From assembly GCA_023053545.1 (NCBI GenBank), contig JAKZAN010000004.1, positions 10,168,001 through 10,232,000 of the forward strand: 64,000 nt of DNA, read 5' to 3'. The translations under genes were made by a program, and so were the position numbers. Of this stretch, positions 25,860-38,700 are shown one piece after another; the stretch's first letter is position 1, and each line of letters begins with the position of its first letter. This DNA is from Lepidurus packardi (taxonomy: Eukaryota > Arthropoda > Branchiopoda > Notostraca > Triopsidae). Under the pieces are notes generated by a model that saw only the letters and a program-made list of their open reading frames with translations, ran no database searches and was not told the origin of the DNA.

Positions 25860-28800
25860 ACTCGAAGGAGCCTATCCAATTAGGTTTGTGTTAAATTAAC
25901 TTGGACCCAGACTTTGTCACGCGTTGTTTTCTTTAAAGGTATTTTGTTTTGTCTTATATCGCGTTCCACCGGCATTCTAGAGATACGGAAAGCTTGGTTG
26001 GGATGTTCTGGAAGTTGTTCGGAAGAACTCGTAGAACTTTGAACTTTCCAAAAGTTTTTAGACAAAGCAACAAGGTTATTGTTGTCCCAGGTTCCATGAA
26101 AGCATTCTACAACGGCGAAGCTGTTTTATGACCGATTTATGGTTATTGAAAACGCCCCGTTTTATTGTCTAGGAAAACAAAGAACGTCGTTTGCTACTTT
26201 TCTATCGGAGGAATCCTCCTTAACCTGTTTTATTGTTGCGGTAATTATCCCTATAGAAGCCAAGTTTTCGCGGGGCTTTTATTAATGTCGATATTTAAAA
26301 GGCTTCCATAGGTAAGAAAATTGTCTAAACGTTTCCTTTTTGGCGGCGGCTGAGCAGTTTGATTAATAGGTGGCTTTCGGGCTCGAAGAAGACAAGAATA
26401 CTCAATTGGGATGCGCGCGCAGCACGTGCGTTGGCCTAGTAGCCTACGTTGGTTCAATGCTCAGGTGTGTTGCTTAGCAAGCACGAGGGAAGAAAATCAC
26501 CTCTAAAAGGACGCCCTAATGTTCGCCTATTATGTCAGGGAACGTGGCGTGCGGCTTTGATCGTGTTAATGAATCTGAAATCTTCTCATTTTCATTCAAA
26601 ACTGCCCCAAACTCGAAATTTCCTTCAATTTCATTAGCGTTCCAGGTTTCGCTCGTAGGCACGACTAGACTTGGATAGCTTTGATAGATAGATGTCAACT
26701 TACGGAAGGCCATAACCTTTATTTGCATGCCAAGAGTGACATTCTTCTCCGTCAATTTAATGATCTACGCTGCTTATTCCGATCCCGGAAAGTTTTCAAG
26801 TCCGAAAGGTATATATGCGGGCTTGATTTGTTTGTCTCCTGAAAATGACACTCGGGTCGGGGGAGGTTGTGGTTACAGGTCCAATTCCAAGACAATCGGA
26901 ATCACGCCAATGGCTCGTTAACTCTATTCGCCCATGGAGCGCACTGCTGACAAGTTTTTTGTGGAAAAGGAAAGAATCCTCAAAAACAGAATTATCAGCT
27001 TTTGATTCATTACAGTTGCCTCGGGCTAAAATCGTAAAAACTAATAAAAACTGTCGTCGGAAATAAAAAGAAGAGACACGATATGAAACACTGTGTGACC
27101 TTTCCTCCTTTTTTCTTGTTTTGTCGTTTGTTCTTTTGTATTTATGGATTATATGATCATATATATATTTTCATATGTAATCGTATATAATCATATATAT
27201 GTTCAAAAAAGCGTCCAAACTGGGTACAAACTCGAACTTGTTCCTTTTCTTTGACAAGTTTATGGTAGATTTATTGCACTAAGAAAAAATTGAGAAAATC
27301 AGCTTTGTTGCGGTACAATACTGTTTTATGACGGGAAGTTGCATTGTTCGATTCTTGTTACGCGTTAGTGATCGCGTTCAAGTATTTGCCACAAGTAAAA
27401 ACCTTGGAACGCTTTGAAGCTACAGAAATTATTATGGCGCAGAACAGCTGGTGAGTTGAATGGACAAGCTAAGCTGCAATGCGTTAACTGCAGGATTAAT
27501 TGGTAGAGCCATTTTTATAAATTGTTTATAATTATTGCTAGTATGAAATTGAGGTAGTTTTGTTCGACAGAAAAACGGAGGAAATTAGCTTGGGATTGTT
27601 TTCCGGGCGAAACAACAGTGGCGTCTGTTTCATTATCTTGGAATTCTTCGAATCGGTTCAAAAGAAAATTCTAGTCCTAACTAAGACATGGTACAAAGTG
27701 ACGAATTTTCGTGATAGATGCAATTATTTCCTAACGAAAAACGCAGAGCTCATCTCTTCAGAACGTTGAAGGGCAATTGCGTAAGGACTTGAACGCTATA
27801 ACATCCGTTTAACTTCGAAATAAATGAAGACCATTAGCCTTAGAAATAAATGAAGACATTACCATTAGCCAATAATTGGTACAAGTTTAATTACTTAATT
27901 CGCAACATACAATTTCTTATTTGTTTAGTTAACTACTTTTGTTTACTTTTGTTCTATTCACTATTCTACTAAACAATAACGACGTTAATTGCTACATTAG
28001 AAAATGTAAATTAAAATCGCACATAAATTCAACAAAACATAACCAAACATCCGATTTAACAAGTTTGCAGAATAAAATACTGGTATTCATTTGACAGGAA
28101 ACTATCCGGAAATCAAACTTGGGAACTTAGTATACAAACATCAGAATGAGTCGGAAACTGCAACAATGGTTCTCGTCATTCCGCTTTTAATTAGACGTGC
28201 GAACGTTATAAAATTACCACTGCACTGCTTTTGTGTTCGAAATTAGGCGGATTTCATGACCCATCCCCGCCGGGGTTCAATTGTTCTATGGTTGGAGGGC
28301 TCGTATTGAGCTTTTGGGGGCGTGGAGGAAATGTACTAGGAAGTAAAGCGTCGTTGTATAATACGATCTTGTATCTTGTTCTTGTTCTTGGCGGCCATAC
28401 GAGTAAAACCGTTGTGACATGGAGGGTTATGGGGGGCATGCGTGTGTATATATGCTCCGGGGACAGATAATGGATGAGTCCCAAGGGGGTTGACTTTGAG
28501 CTGACTTTATGTCCGAGGACGACGCAAGTCGGGTCGTTTTCTTGCGACATATAAAAGGGGCCACCCAGATATACGTCCGCGTCCATTCTTGTCCTGAAGT
28601 TTTGCGTGTTACCTTTGCCATGGTTATTAACCATAAATTGGCTCGTAATTATTTCATTGCAGATCAAGTTGTGAGGTTAATTAAGTGTCTGCAATTAAGT
28701 GTCTTCTTGGTGCAGAGGTGTACGTAGAAGCCTTCAGGAGAAACAATAGCCCCTTTCAGATATTCTTTTTACCAGTGTTTATTATTCCATTTATTCCATG

Positions 28801-28919
28801 TATTCCCGCTTTCAATTATTCTTATAATTATTCTTGTGTTGTTTAGATCGTAAGCGTCGTTACCTGTGAAGCCTCATGATTTGCAAAACAGGAGAAGGAA
28901 GTTGTTTGGCGGAAGTTGA
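25860..28919. other. Intergenic region between PRMT7 and the next gene
   Basis: No gene recognised on either strand. An AT-rich patch with repeated ATATGATCATATATAT-like text lies at about 27147-27200. ORFs of 60-137 codons here have no motif or compositional support. Confidence 0.5.
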
Positions 28920-31637
28920 ATGGCGCTTTTTCGACTGGAAGACCTGTTGGCTCCACGGAAGGAGGCCGCTCCAGTTTTGGATTTGGCGGGCGCTCGACCG
29001 ACTTCGCAGTCCGAGCTCGACAAGTTGCTCCAACGGGTGCCAGAATTCCGTATTAAGCCTGAGAAGGTACATACAAGCGCACCTATATGGAATAGTAATA
29101 AAAAAGATTTGTTTAAATTTTTATCGGAAATCGTTATCGCCACCTAAATCCGAAAGGACACGGAATGTAGGCGTGGCTTTACATTTTATTATTTATTTAT
29201 TTTTTACTGTCTACTTTTTTAACTTTTTTTTTTTTTTACTGTCTACTTTTTTAACTTTTTCAACTTTTTTTTTTTAACTTTTTTTTTTTACTGCAAGTTT
29301 TAATATTTTGTGATTCTTGTCAGGTGCGAAATGAAGATATGCACATTTTAGAGGAATTTATACCGCTTCTCTGTGGAGGTGAGAAAGGCCCCGCCCCTTT
29401 AGCTACAGAAACAGCGGCCGGGGCTTTCCCTTACGGGGACCCTTGTCCAGCTAGTTTGTCACCTTGTCGCTTATCCGAATTGGCCGCTTTGCACATTCAT
29501 TGGAGGATGTTGACCACTGCCCGGCCTCGGACAAAGCTAGAAGAGGAATACTTTTCAAGGTATGTCAAGCTACCAATGCAATGAGAAGTAATCAACCGTC
29601 CATTTCTGTCGAGGGGGAAGAAACGCAGACAAAAGAGATAAGCAACGAGGCCTTTCTGCATGCGTGGGTAGTGGGTGAGTCGGGTATAAAATGAAACCTT
29701 GAACAAAACTAAGGACCGCCTGATAAGTATCTTTTTATTTTATTCAGTTTGATTTTCCATATACTTCAATTTTCTGGCTAGCAATGTACTAAAACTTTAG
29801 TTTCCCGTCTATTTTTGTGGTCAGTGTGTATCGATTTTCAGTAGGTTTCAGTTTGGGGTTTTCTGTACATTTTTATTAGCTTAATTTATTTGTGTATTTT
29901 AATGACTGGTTTCAAAAGGTTTGGCTAATTTTTTTAAGGAATAAGTGGTAAACTTACACATGTATTAATTGGTTAAATTTAACAGTTAGGTAAATTAGGA
30001 AGAAATTCAAGTGAATTACATTTTCAGTGTGTTTCGATTTTCAATAGATTTCCGTTTGGGATTTTCGGATAGTTTGAATGGCGTAATTTAGTGTATTTAC
30101 ATGACTGGTTTCAGAAGTCTGGAAGGTCTGGAAGGTCTGGGCAAGGGTCTGGGTAATCTTAAGGACTAAGTGATAAATTCATACATGTATGCACTGGTTA
30201 AATTAAGATTTAGGTAAATTAGGATGAAATTTAAATGAATTTACTTTAAGTAAAGTGAGCTAATGAATGAAGTCAAATAATTCTATATTGTAAAAATGAT
30301 TCGATTTTTGTTGGGAAGGAAAAGGATAGTAGACATTGGTTTGAAAAATGAAAAGTTCCACCATATATTGGAACCCCTTATGGTGCTACAGCATGGTTTT
30401 GATTCGAAATTTTTTTTTACAAAATTTACATTTTGATTCGAAAACTCTCATTCTGTCTGCAGTAGAACGACATTGTACTGTGACAGTAATGTATGGCATG
30501 TATAAGTCTACTTTACCTGCTGATTTTCGTTTTGATATCGGTTTCACTAATTTTTTTCATAGTGTTCAAATTGTGAAAATTTTAAATATAATTTTAATTT
30601 CTTGTTTACAGTTTACCAGATTAGAACGAGATCATTCATAGAAATTAGAATCAGTGCCATCTTTAGACAAAAAAGATCCACTACTGGCAGTACACCGTGG
30701 CCTTTAAGGATTTTTTACAGAATTTAAGTGAGCTGTAGGATTTGCAAATTAAACGCTTAACTTGGATATTCTGAATTCTGTTTTTTCTGTCTAGCAACAT
30801 AAAATTACGCTATCTTTGATCCGACGATTAAGAATTTAGGCAAATCAAGTCAAGGTTCTTGTCCGTTTTTGTTGTACGTGATTCCCACGTCTTTTGAAGT
30901 CTTGGCAACATTTCCATGTTTTTTTACGGTTAATTTGGAAAGCCGGCGTCGAGTCTTAATTTATGACAAGCCATGTTTCTTTTATATGTACCCTCATAAT
31001 CTCAATTCTTTTTCTTTTCAAGTTCCTAGCTTGAACGCTTCCGCTTGGGTGAAACAATACTCTGTTCCCTCTTAATTCTAACCCGGTTTACTTAAAAAAA
31101 AAATTCTCTGTTTTTCGGGATCGTGTCAGGTTGGTTGACCTAGAGAAGCTTAAACAAGCCGCCGTGATGAGTTGGCGCGTGCCTGTTGCCGGGAGACCAC
31201 GCCCCCAGTTACCCGCCAATCAAATCCGTCGGATTGTCCGGACTCACAAATCAGGCGTATCGGAAACGCGACTTAAATGTTGTTCGCAATGTGGGGAAGA
31301 ACTGTGTGGAGGCGGGGCCTGTACTGAATGGGTCTACGACTTGTTTCTCCGTCAAGCGTTGCCCGATGCTATGGATTCGGTTCTACCCGGAACGAAGGAT
31401 GAAGACGGCCTGGTAGGAACCGAAGGCGTGGGTGGGACTGGTATTGCTGGGATCTCGACGGCGCTTAGTTTAACTGGAATTAACGGAAGCAAACATCCGT
31501 CGAGCAACAATAAAGCCGCCGATATAACGGGATCGATGAAGAATCGCGCCATGAAAATCCGGGCCATGAAAAAGAACATGGCCTCGCAGCATAAAAACAG
31601 AACGCCCCGCCCCCTTCCTTCGGCAGCCACTAGATAG
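28920..31637 (+). CDS. Unrecognised 296-residue protein with a cysteine cluster
   Basis: Three exons (28920-29066, 29324-29559, 31130-31637) join in frame to 891 nt. The first begins MALFRLEDLLAPRKEAAP, and the second ends in an AG completed to Arg. The N-terminal half is leucine-rich and probably helical (SELDKLLQRVPEFRI; ILEEFIPLLCGG; LSELAALHIHWRML). Exon 3 carries a likely zinc-binding cluster KCCSQCGEELCGGGAC followed by TEWVYDLFLRQALPDAMDS, then a low-complexity, basic tail with KNRAMKIRAMKKNM and RTPRPLPSAATR. The basic tail suggests nucleic-acid binding or nuclear location, which is inference. No signal peptide or membrane span. An AATAAA lies at about 31659, 22 bp after the stop. I do not recognise the family. 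Confidence 0.8.
29825..30260 (+). repeat. Two diverged direct repeats in intron 2 of the 28920 gene
   Basis: A unit starting GTGTATCGATTTTCAGTAGG at about 29825 recurs as GTGTTTCGATTTTCAATAG at about 30029, about 204 bp later. Both continue into ATGACTGGTTTCA and GGTTAAATT text. Confidence 0.65.
30355..30702 (-). mobile_element. TTAA-type MITE, copy 2 (inverted)
   Basis: Read on the minus strand this is a diverged copy of the element at 424-788. It ends CAGTACACCGTGGCC followed by TTTAA on the right, and shares CTTATGGTGCTACAG, TTTTGATTCGAAA and TTGTACTGTGACAGTAATG with the reverse complement of copy 1. The left end is degenerate. It sits in the long intron of the 28920 gene. Confidence 0.7.
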
Positions 31638-31720
31638 ACCTCTATGCGAGACTAAAAAATAAAAAAATATATACTGTAAAAATATTCAAGGAAATCGATG
31701 ATTTTTTGTCAAGTTTTCGC

Positions 31721-32003
31721 TTCCATGGTTGTGTGTTGGTGTGACGTCATCGACTCATAAGAAACATGGAATCGATTTTTCGATATGCAAGCTCGTCGCG
31801 GGTATCAAATATCGATTATCCACGCAGGTGCGATTCGCAAACCCAAACCGTTCGCTAAAACCTTCCATGGTTGTGTGATGGTGTGACGTCATCGACTCAT
31901 AAGAAACATGGAATCGATTTTTCGATATGCAAGCTCGTCGCGGGTATCAAATATCGATTATCCACGCAGATGCGATTCGCAAACCCAAACCGTTCGCTAA
32001 AGA
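31721..32003 (+). repeat. Near-perfect 142-bp tandem duplication with TGACGTCA
   Basis: Two head-to-tail copies start TTCCATGGTTGTGTG at 31721 and 31863 and differ at only a few positions. Each contains a perfect cyclic-AMP-type palindrome TGACGTCA, the inverted repeat ATCGATTTTTCGAT and GCTCGTCGCGGGTATC. The pair lies 84 bp after the stop codon of the 28920 gene. Confidence 0.9.
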
Positions 32004-34403
32004 GTAGTGCTCAACTTTTTATAGCAAGTGCAAGATAAGGATGCTTAAATCTTGTCTTGCACAAGGCAAGATTATGGGAAAAGGAGCCTTTTTGTCAACG
32101 GCTGTTGATATTCTTGGTCCGGTCAAGTGTTTTTGTGTGTGACGTTGACCTTTGTCTTTGCTACCAACGGTGAATTTCCCCAACTCACTCAGAATAAAAA
32201 GTCCGGGTCATTGTTCCAAAGAGGCTCAAGTTGTGTTTCAAATAGAAAAAAGTAATTACACTCTCTTACTACGTTGTAGGAAATAACGGAAACCACAAAT
32301 AGACCTCCCTGCAAAGAAAAAAATATATATAATTGGGTAGATACGTGTCGAAGTCTAATTCCTTTAACCGGTTATTGTAAATATAGAAACCGAAAGGTTT
32401 TTGTACCTATTTTTCCAGATCTGTTGAAACATATGATAGTGGTGGGATTAGCATTTTATTGAACTATTTCTTTTTTTTTTAGCGTTTCACCTTTTTTAGC
32501 TTTGAACGGTTTTCTTTTGTTGTTTTCATTCTCAAGCCCTACTAGACGCATGGCGTTCTGCTGCAGACACCGGAGCCGGGAGGGGCTAGGGTTCGCGTAC
32601 CCTACGACCCTGTGAAGTTGTAGCGCGTATGGACTAAAGTAGCCTCGGGCTATATGGGCGAACTTTCTCTGAGTAGGTGCGATTAACCGTGGGGAAACAT
32701 TTGCCTGCGCCATAGTGTTGACGTCATTTACTAGAGTTGTGTACAATTAACTGCTCTGTGAACTACAAATTTTATTCCTATTCTCGTATTGGAAGGTTTC
32801 ACAAAGTGGTAAAAGACTTGCACTTCTAACCCAAGAAAGGTAATAAATAACGATTAGCTTTTCTATGCATTTTTTCCGAGCAGAAGGATAGGGGACTGTC
32901 AGAACGGACAGAACTCAGAAGAGGTATAACACTAGTTTTACTAACATTTTCATAAGCTTAATGAGCTGAATAATGTACTTGACATCGTTATTGAAGTTTA
33001 CTGAAATGAGTAGTAGTATTCGAATTTTCGTCGTTAAGCTTAACGGGCAGTTCAGTGAGACCGGATATGATAACAGACAAAAAAATTAGTGTGGTTTGGA
33101 ATACTAAGCCGCGAACTGAAACTATTTTTGTGTATATTTTTCCTTGTAGGCTCTGTAGTCCTAGGATGCCAACACAGTGCATTGGGTGTGATTCACTATT
33201 CCTAGACGTGCAACGTTCTGTTGGCGACTTTGACGACAAGTGTAAGTTAGTTTCAAATTTGAAATTTTTTTCATACTTTGAAAGTTTAAAAAAATGATGA
33301 CTTCCATACTCAGGTTTATCGTGAAAAACGGAAGTCTTGGTTAGATCAAGGAAGACTTATCGTGAGTCGAATGTCACTTTTTTCTGAAGGTGATCAAAAG
33401 TTGACAGTGTCAACTGGTTTTGGAATGACGTCATGCCGAGAGGTTGACCTAAGAGAGATACATCCCTAGAAGGTTAAGGAGCTAAGGCGAGAGCGCAGAG
33501 TCAAGTGTCAAGTCGAGTTAAGAACTGCAGCACTGTATACACGACGCTACAGAATAAACGATATCGACTTATATGAAATTATCAAGTCATTCCAGGTTTA
33601 GCATAGTTTAACGACTTAGAAGGGTAAGATCTACAAGAAAAAGATCTTAAGAAAAACTGTGTTACTATCTAAAAGATCCACACCAACCAAATTTCAAAGC
33701 TTTCGCCTGACACGGGAATACTGTTAGTAAAGTGATATTGCCGTAGAATCGTTTTCCGTTTCCTTTCCATTGCAGTCCCCTTTCGAGGTGTTTGGATATC
33801 GAGTGTTCCGAACTGTACAAGTTTAGAAACGTGCATAATTAGTCGACAGAAACGTGAAACTATGTAAGTAAGAAACACTCATTTAGAAAATGTTAGAACA
33901 ACACAAGGGAAAGCAACTATTTTATCAAAATTTACAAAATATTGCATTACTGTTCAGAAAAAAAGAAAAACAAACACAGAAAGTATAGGCAAAAGTTACC
34001 CTAAGCATTACAGCAAATTTAGGCTGTAAAGTACATTTAAGTTTTGTTTTGAAAAGTATGTTCAATTTATTCTAGAAAGCACACTCTACTTGGTCGAAAG
34101 ATGTGCTAAATGTATCCCAAAAAACACGCTATAATTAATTCCACAAATTGTGTTACATTTAAAATGTACAAACGTTAATATATAAACGAAACATACGCCT
34201 AAAAACGTCAAAATGTCCTGAATTGAGTAAAAAATTATGCTAGGTGTACTCTAAATTCTCAAAGCACTCCAATGACGTTAAGTGTGCTCAATTTCTTAAA
34301 AAATAATGAAGGACAACTTTTGCAACGAAGATAGACGTTTGTGCCTATCTAATTTCTCTTTGATTTGAACAGATTAAACTTCTGTAAGATTGTGTTTTTT
34401 AGT

Positions 34404-34422
34404 AGATTTCCGTTACGGAAAT
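34404..34422. repeat. Perfect 8-bp-arm hairpin
   Basis: GATTTCCG-TTA-CGGAAATC is a perfect stem with a three-base loop in otherwise featureless AT-rich DNA. Function unknown. Confidence 0.6.
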
Positions 34423-35412
34423 CTTAGCTCTTACTGCCGTGTGACTAATATTCTTCTTCTTCGTATTATTATTGTATTATATTATTATTCCACGCTCATT
34501 GGAACTGAGCTCTAGCAATTGGATCTGTAGCAAATTTGCGTTAACCTTGGGGGGTTGGGCTCGAACTTTGTCCGGGTGGTATACTTCGTCCAATTTCTAA
34601 ACCCGTTTGGACCTTTTCTTCTCTTCTAGGATACCCTCGAGTTTTACCCTTTGCCAAATCCGTACCTTAAAATCAGTAAGAATAACTGCTTAAACTTTGA
34701 TGTGAAGTATATAGGTTGAAGGGAAGGGTCCAATAGAATGTACGAGATCTTGCATTAATCTGCGGATTATTACAACAGCGTATACTTTACCAAGTATAGC
34801 CCAACAAATTTGGGCTTGTGGAAAGTACGGGTAAAAAGGGTTTGGCCAGATCTAACCTTTATTTCTGGGAAAGCTAAATGGTATTGCGTAGCAAAAAGTT
34901 CGGTATCCTTCCATATCGGGGCCTCCCTATACCACGCTCTATTCACGCCAGATTCGCTCAAGGTAAAGGGTAGGCTATGCAGAAAGAAGGGGGTTTGTCC
35001 AATTAAGGTTTGAATCTTCCAACATCTTCTTCGTCTCCTAGTCAGTTTTCGAGAATCATGGAAAGAACTCGAAATCATTAAGAAGTCCATGTAAACTATA
35101 AGATTATCTAAGAGGGCCTCTTTCGATGCACAAGCAAAGCTAAATTGAAAGTTTCTTGTATTTTCTTGATCTTTATGGCCTCCCTAAAGATTCACTATTG
35201 CCAGTAAATGGAAATGGATACTATAAAGCCACAAATGCGGTGTTCCCCATAGTTTAGATATGACTAAACGATACTAAATTCCTAGAAGGAAATCCTCTTG
35301 TGAGCTGCAACTTTTCACTTAAATTTTAGGCTGTCGGCGCTATTATTCAAGGTAAAATTGTCTGACACATTTAAATGATAGTTCAAATCACAGTATAAAG
35401 GTTATGCAATAC

Positions 35413-35755
35413 GATAATAGGGGTATCTTCCAATATTAAGGTTTTCCGACGACTTTCTCGGTCTCAAGAGGATGTGGCAGTACATAGGACGATAGGAGGC
35501 GATGGATTCACAGATTTGCTGTCAAAGTAGGCATTCCTAATCTACTAAAAAAAGGGTTTGGTAAAGAAAAGAAAACATTCCAAAATAGGTTACCTAAGAT
35601 CCTACCTGCATTGCGCTTTGTAAACCGTCGTGATCTTTTTGGAATTGCACTGTTTGGGAATTTTCCCTTTGAAATTGTGGTTATTTACCGGAACTTACTC
35701 TGAGGACCGAGAAAGTCGTCGGAAAACCTTAAGATTCGAAGATAGCCCTGTTATC
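35413..35755. mobile_element. Inverted-repeat (fold-back) element, about 343 bp
   Basis: The left arm (35413-35471) contains TTAAGGTTTTCCGACGAC and TTTCTCGGTC. The right arm (35698-35755) is its reverse complement with only a few mismatches over about 58 bp. The middle has no ORF of note. No clear target-site duplication was identified, so the transposon class is open. Confidence 0.7.
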
Positions 35756-38700
35756 CTACTATGTAATCTTAATACTGTGATTCAGATTAATTTGGGCGAA
35801 TGCCCTCAAGCAGTCTGGGTTGGGTGCTTGGGATTGACTCTGGGTCGTTCAACGGGGTGATTTTTTCATCCTTTCCAATTCATTTGTATTCCAAGTTCAA
35901 TTCGCTGAATAAAAGTTCGGGGATCTCAATACATCCGCGTCATTCCAAAACTTTTGCAGTCGGATTGCCTTTAGCGACACTTCACTAAAACCAAGTGGAG
36001 CAGGAGTAAGCGAACAGAACTTATTGCAGTAATGTTCGACGCAGGTGCACTGTGACAATTTATCGCATAGGGACGTTAACATTGGCTATACGCTCACCCA
36101 GCGCGTCCTATAGAATTCCACCAGGTAAACGCTTGCATTTTTGCTTTTCTATTTGTATAAAAACAAGAAGGAAACAACTTTCAATACTGCAGTCGAATCT
36201 TGTCGTCTTAGTTATCGATTTGTCAAATTGCAAGCTATTTTTTCGCCAATGGTTGACGTTATTTCCATGGAATGATTATTTCCTAGGAAAATTAGTTACA
36301 CCTGAGAAAATTAAGTATGAACTGCGCTGACTCAATGTTTTGCAGTTGGGAATTTCGGTGCGTTTATACCCAGCACAAGTAGTTTCAGTGCTAATCCCGA
36401 CGAGGAATTGCACAAAGCTTGCAAGTGATCAGAATAGCTAGATGGTCGTCTCTGTAATTATTTGTTTCTCTGTAATTATCAAGTAAAGTAGCCACTTTCC
36501 ATTAATAGACTTCCATTGGTGGTCTCATGGGTGGAGCAACAAGTCTTTGTAGGCGGGATGTCGAGTGAAGTGCTTGTAGCAGTACTTCCTATGGAAGCCG
36601 CCATTTTGGTATGGATCTCATTTAGCCCCTCCCTTTTCCTTACGTGCCCATATTAGATCGGCTCAAGCTAGATCTGTTCTGTACTGAATTTTATCTCCAA
36701 CTCGGTATGTTTTCCACCAGTTACACTACACTTGCGCTTTACGTATAAAAGTATTCGAGAGGGTAAATTCCATGCCAGTGTGCAGCCCAAGAACGCCCAA
36801 GTGCGCTGGTCCCAATTCAGTAGTGTTTTTTTGGCGGTTTTCCTTTTCGCTCCCAAGACTTACATTAGTAGACTTACATTAGGTATTAAAGCCCCGATTC
36901 CTGCTATCGTGGCTTGATAACAAGACAGGTAATGTTTTCTGTTCTGTAAAAATTAATACTTTTACTACGGTTTGGAATTGTCAAATTTTCCGGCCCATTT
37001 TTAGACACTAGGTCCCTTTGCATTGTAATAAAAGCACATTTCAATCGTTTTTTGGAGAGATCTTGTTCGTTAGGTTAAGTTAATTTGTTAACTGGACTCA
37101 TAGAGTAGGATAGAAAAGAGTTCTGGCCGTTTCCTTATGAGCCTTCTCCCACAAACTTTTGAGCCTTCAGGCTAATGCCTTGCGAGATGAGGGTTGTCCC
37201 GACTCCTGTTTGACTCCACCTTCCTTATAGCGGGACTATGAAAATGCGTTTAAACGTGAATCGATATTAGAAATATAATATATCGATTATTTCGCTCTCT
37301 ATATATTGATATTACTATATTGATATTATTTGAAAATATATTATCAATTGAGCCTTCGACTACGGTATGGTCGATACATTTGGGCAACAAATATCGATTC
37401 ATATCTTCTAACCAATCAACAGTTTGCTCCACTCCAGTTGGGAACCTCCTTTTCTTTCTATTTTCTTATGAAAGACCTATTATCTTCTTTATTATTTATT
37501 ATTCTTTTATTTATTCTTTATTTATTATTCTTTTATTATTCTTTTATTTATTTATTATTCTTTATTATTTTCTTTGTACAGACCTATTATCTCTATGAAC
37601 TCTATAACTGGATTTCCTCAAATGCTTCAGATGAACGATCCCGTGTGAACCAGAAGCAGTTTGAACCCCTAGATTAGGCTTCAAACCCTGTTTTCTCCTC
37701 GAAATATTAAAAATCTCGCTCGAAACGTCATTCTTCGCTGGAAAATTAAATCAAAGACGGCCGAGGTTTTAGATCAAGTTTCCCACTAAAATGTAAGGTT
37801 CAGCGTTTGCATTTCCCGGTGACTTAGGCCCCCGCCTCTTTGCAATCTTGCAGATGTAGTTACAGTATCCGGGAGGGTACGCAACCCGTCGTACACACTC
37901 TTAATGGCTTTAGTTGAGACAGTAATTGTCTGAAATGCATCTAAATAGTGCTTAAAGTGCATAATAGATTCTGATCCTGCCATTTAAACATAGTAAAAAA
38001 CTCACAAGTATCGAACTTGTTTTTACACCTCGGGTTTATTCGTAACAATTTTCAGTACAGGTTTTCGGAAGGTGTTTTGAAGGCTTCTCTGTAATTATAA
38101 ACATAAAGCTATCTGTGTTTGTCAGAATGTTTTAAAACTTCACCTTACGGTTGTTTAAAAGTTATTCTATATTGTGTTTTTTTAAGATTTTAATTGGCAC
38201 TTTCTACCTTGTCTGACGTAATTACTAATAGAAGGGGCCTTCGACAGAAAAGTTATTACGAGAAGTTCCTAGCTTTGAACATTACACGTGTACCGTAGCC
38301 TCAATTACCACTCAAATCAACCTCGCGTGTGAAATAACAAAATAACACTTAATTAAAAGGGAAAGCCCCTCTTGTAATTCCATAACTATGAATCTGGTCC
38401 CAGTCTTTGTTTTTCTAATGTCTTGATGGGCTACGCACATTTCAATGTGTTTCAATTTGTATAGTGCTATGTATTGCACAATAGCTATATCTAAAGTCTT
38501 CCTTTGCGTGCCAGTTCAGCACTAATATTTATGTACCTGTTTTTTTATGTTCGTACGACATTTAAGCTTCGTCAGTTCGTCAGTTCCTTTTCGAATATCC
38601 ATTGTCTAGAAAAACTGGGGCAGGATCTGTATGGCATCGAGACGCCCCCGACAGCCATCGATCACTTTTATCTCGTGCTAAACTCGTGCACTATCAAGCT

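Noticed and set aside
32456-32746. Minus-strand 96-codon ORF, and similar ORFs in 31638-42455
   Set aside because: No recognisable domain, biased residues from AT-rich DNA, and no splice partners of the correct phase nearby.
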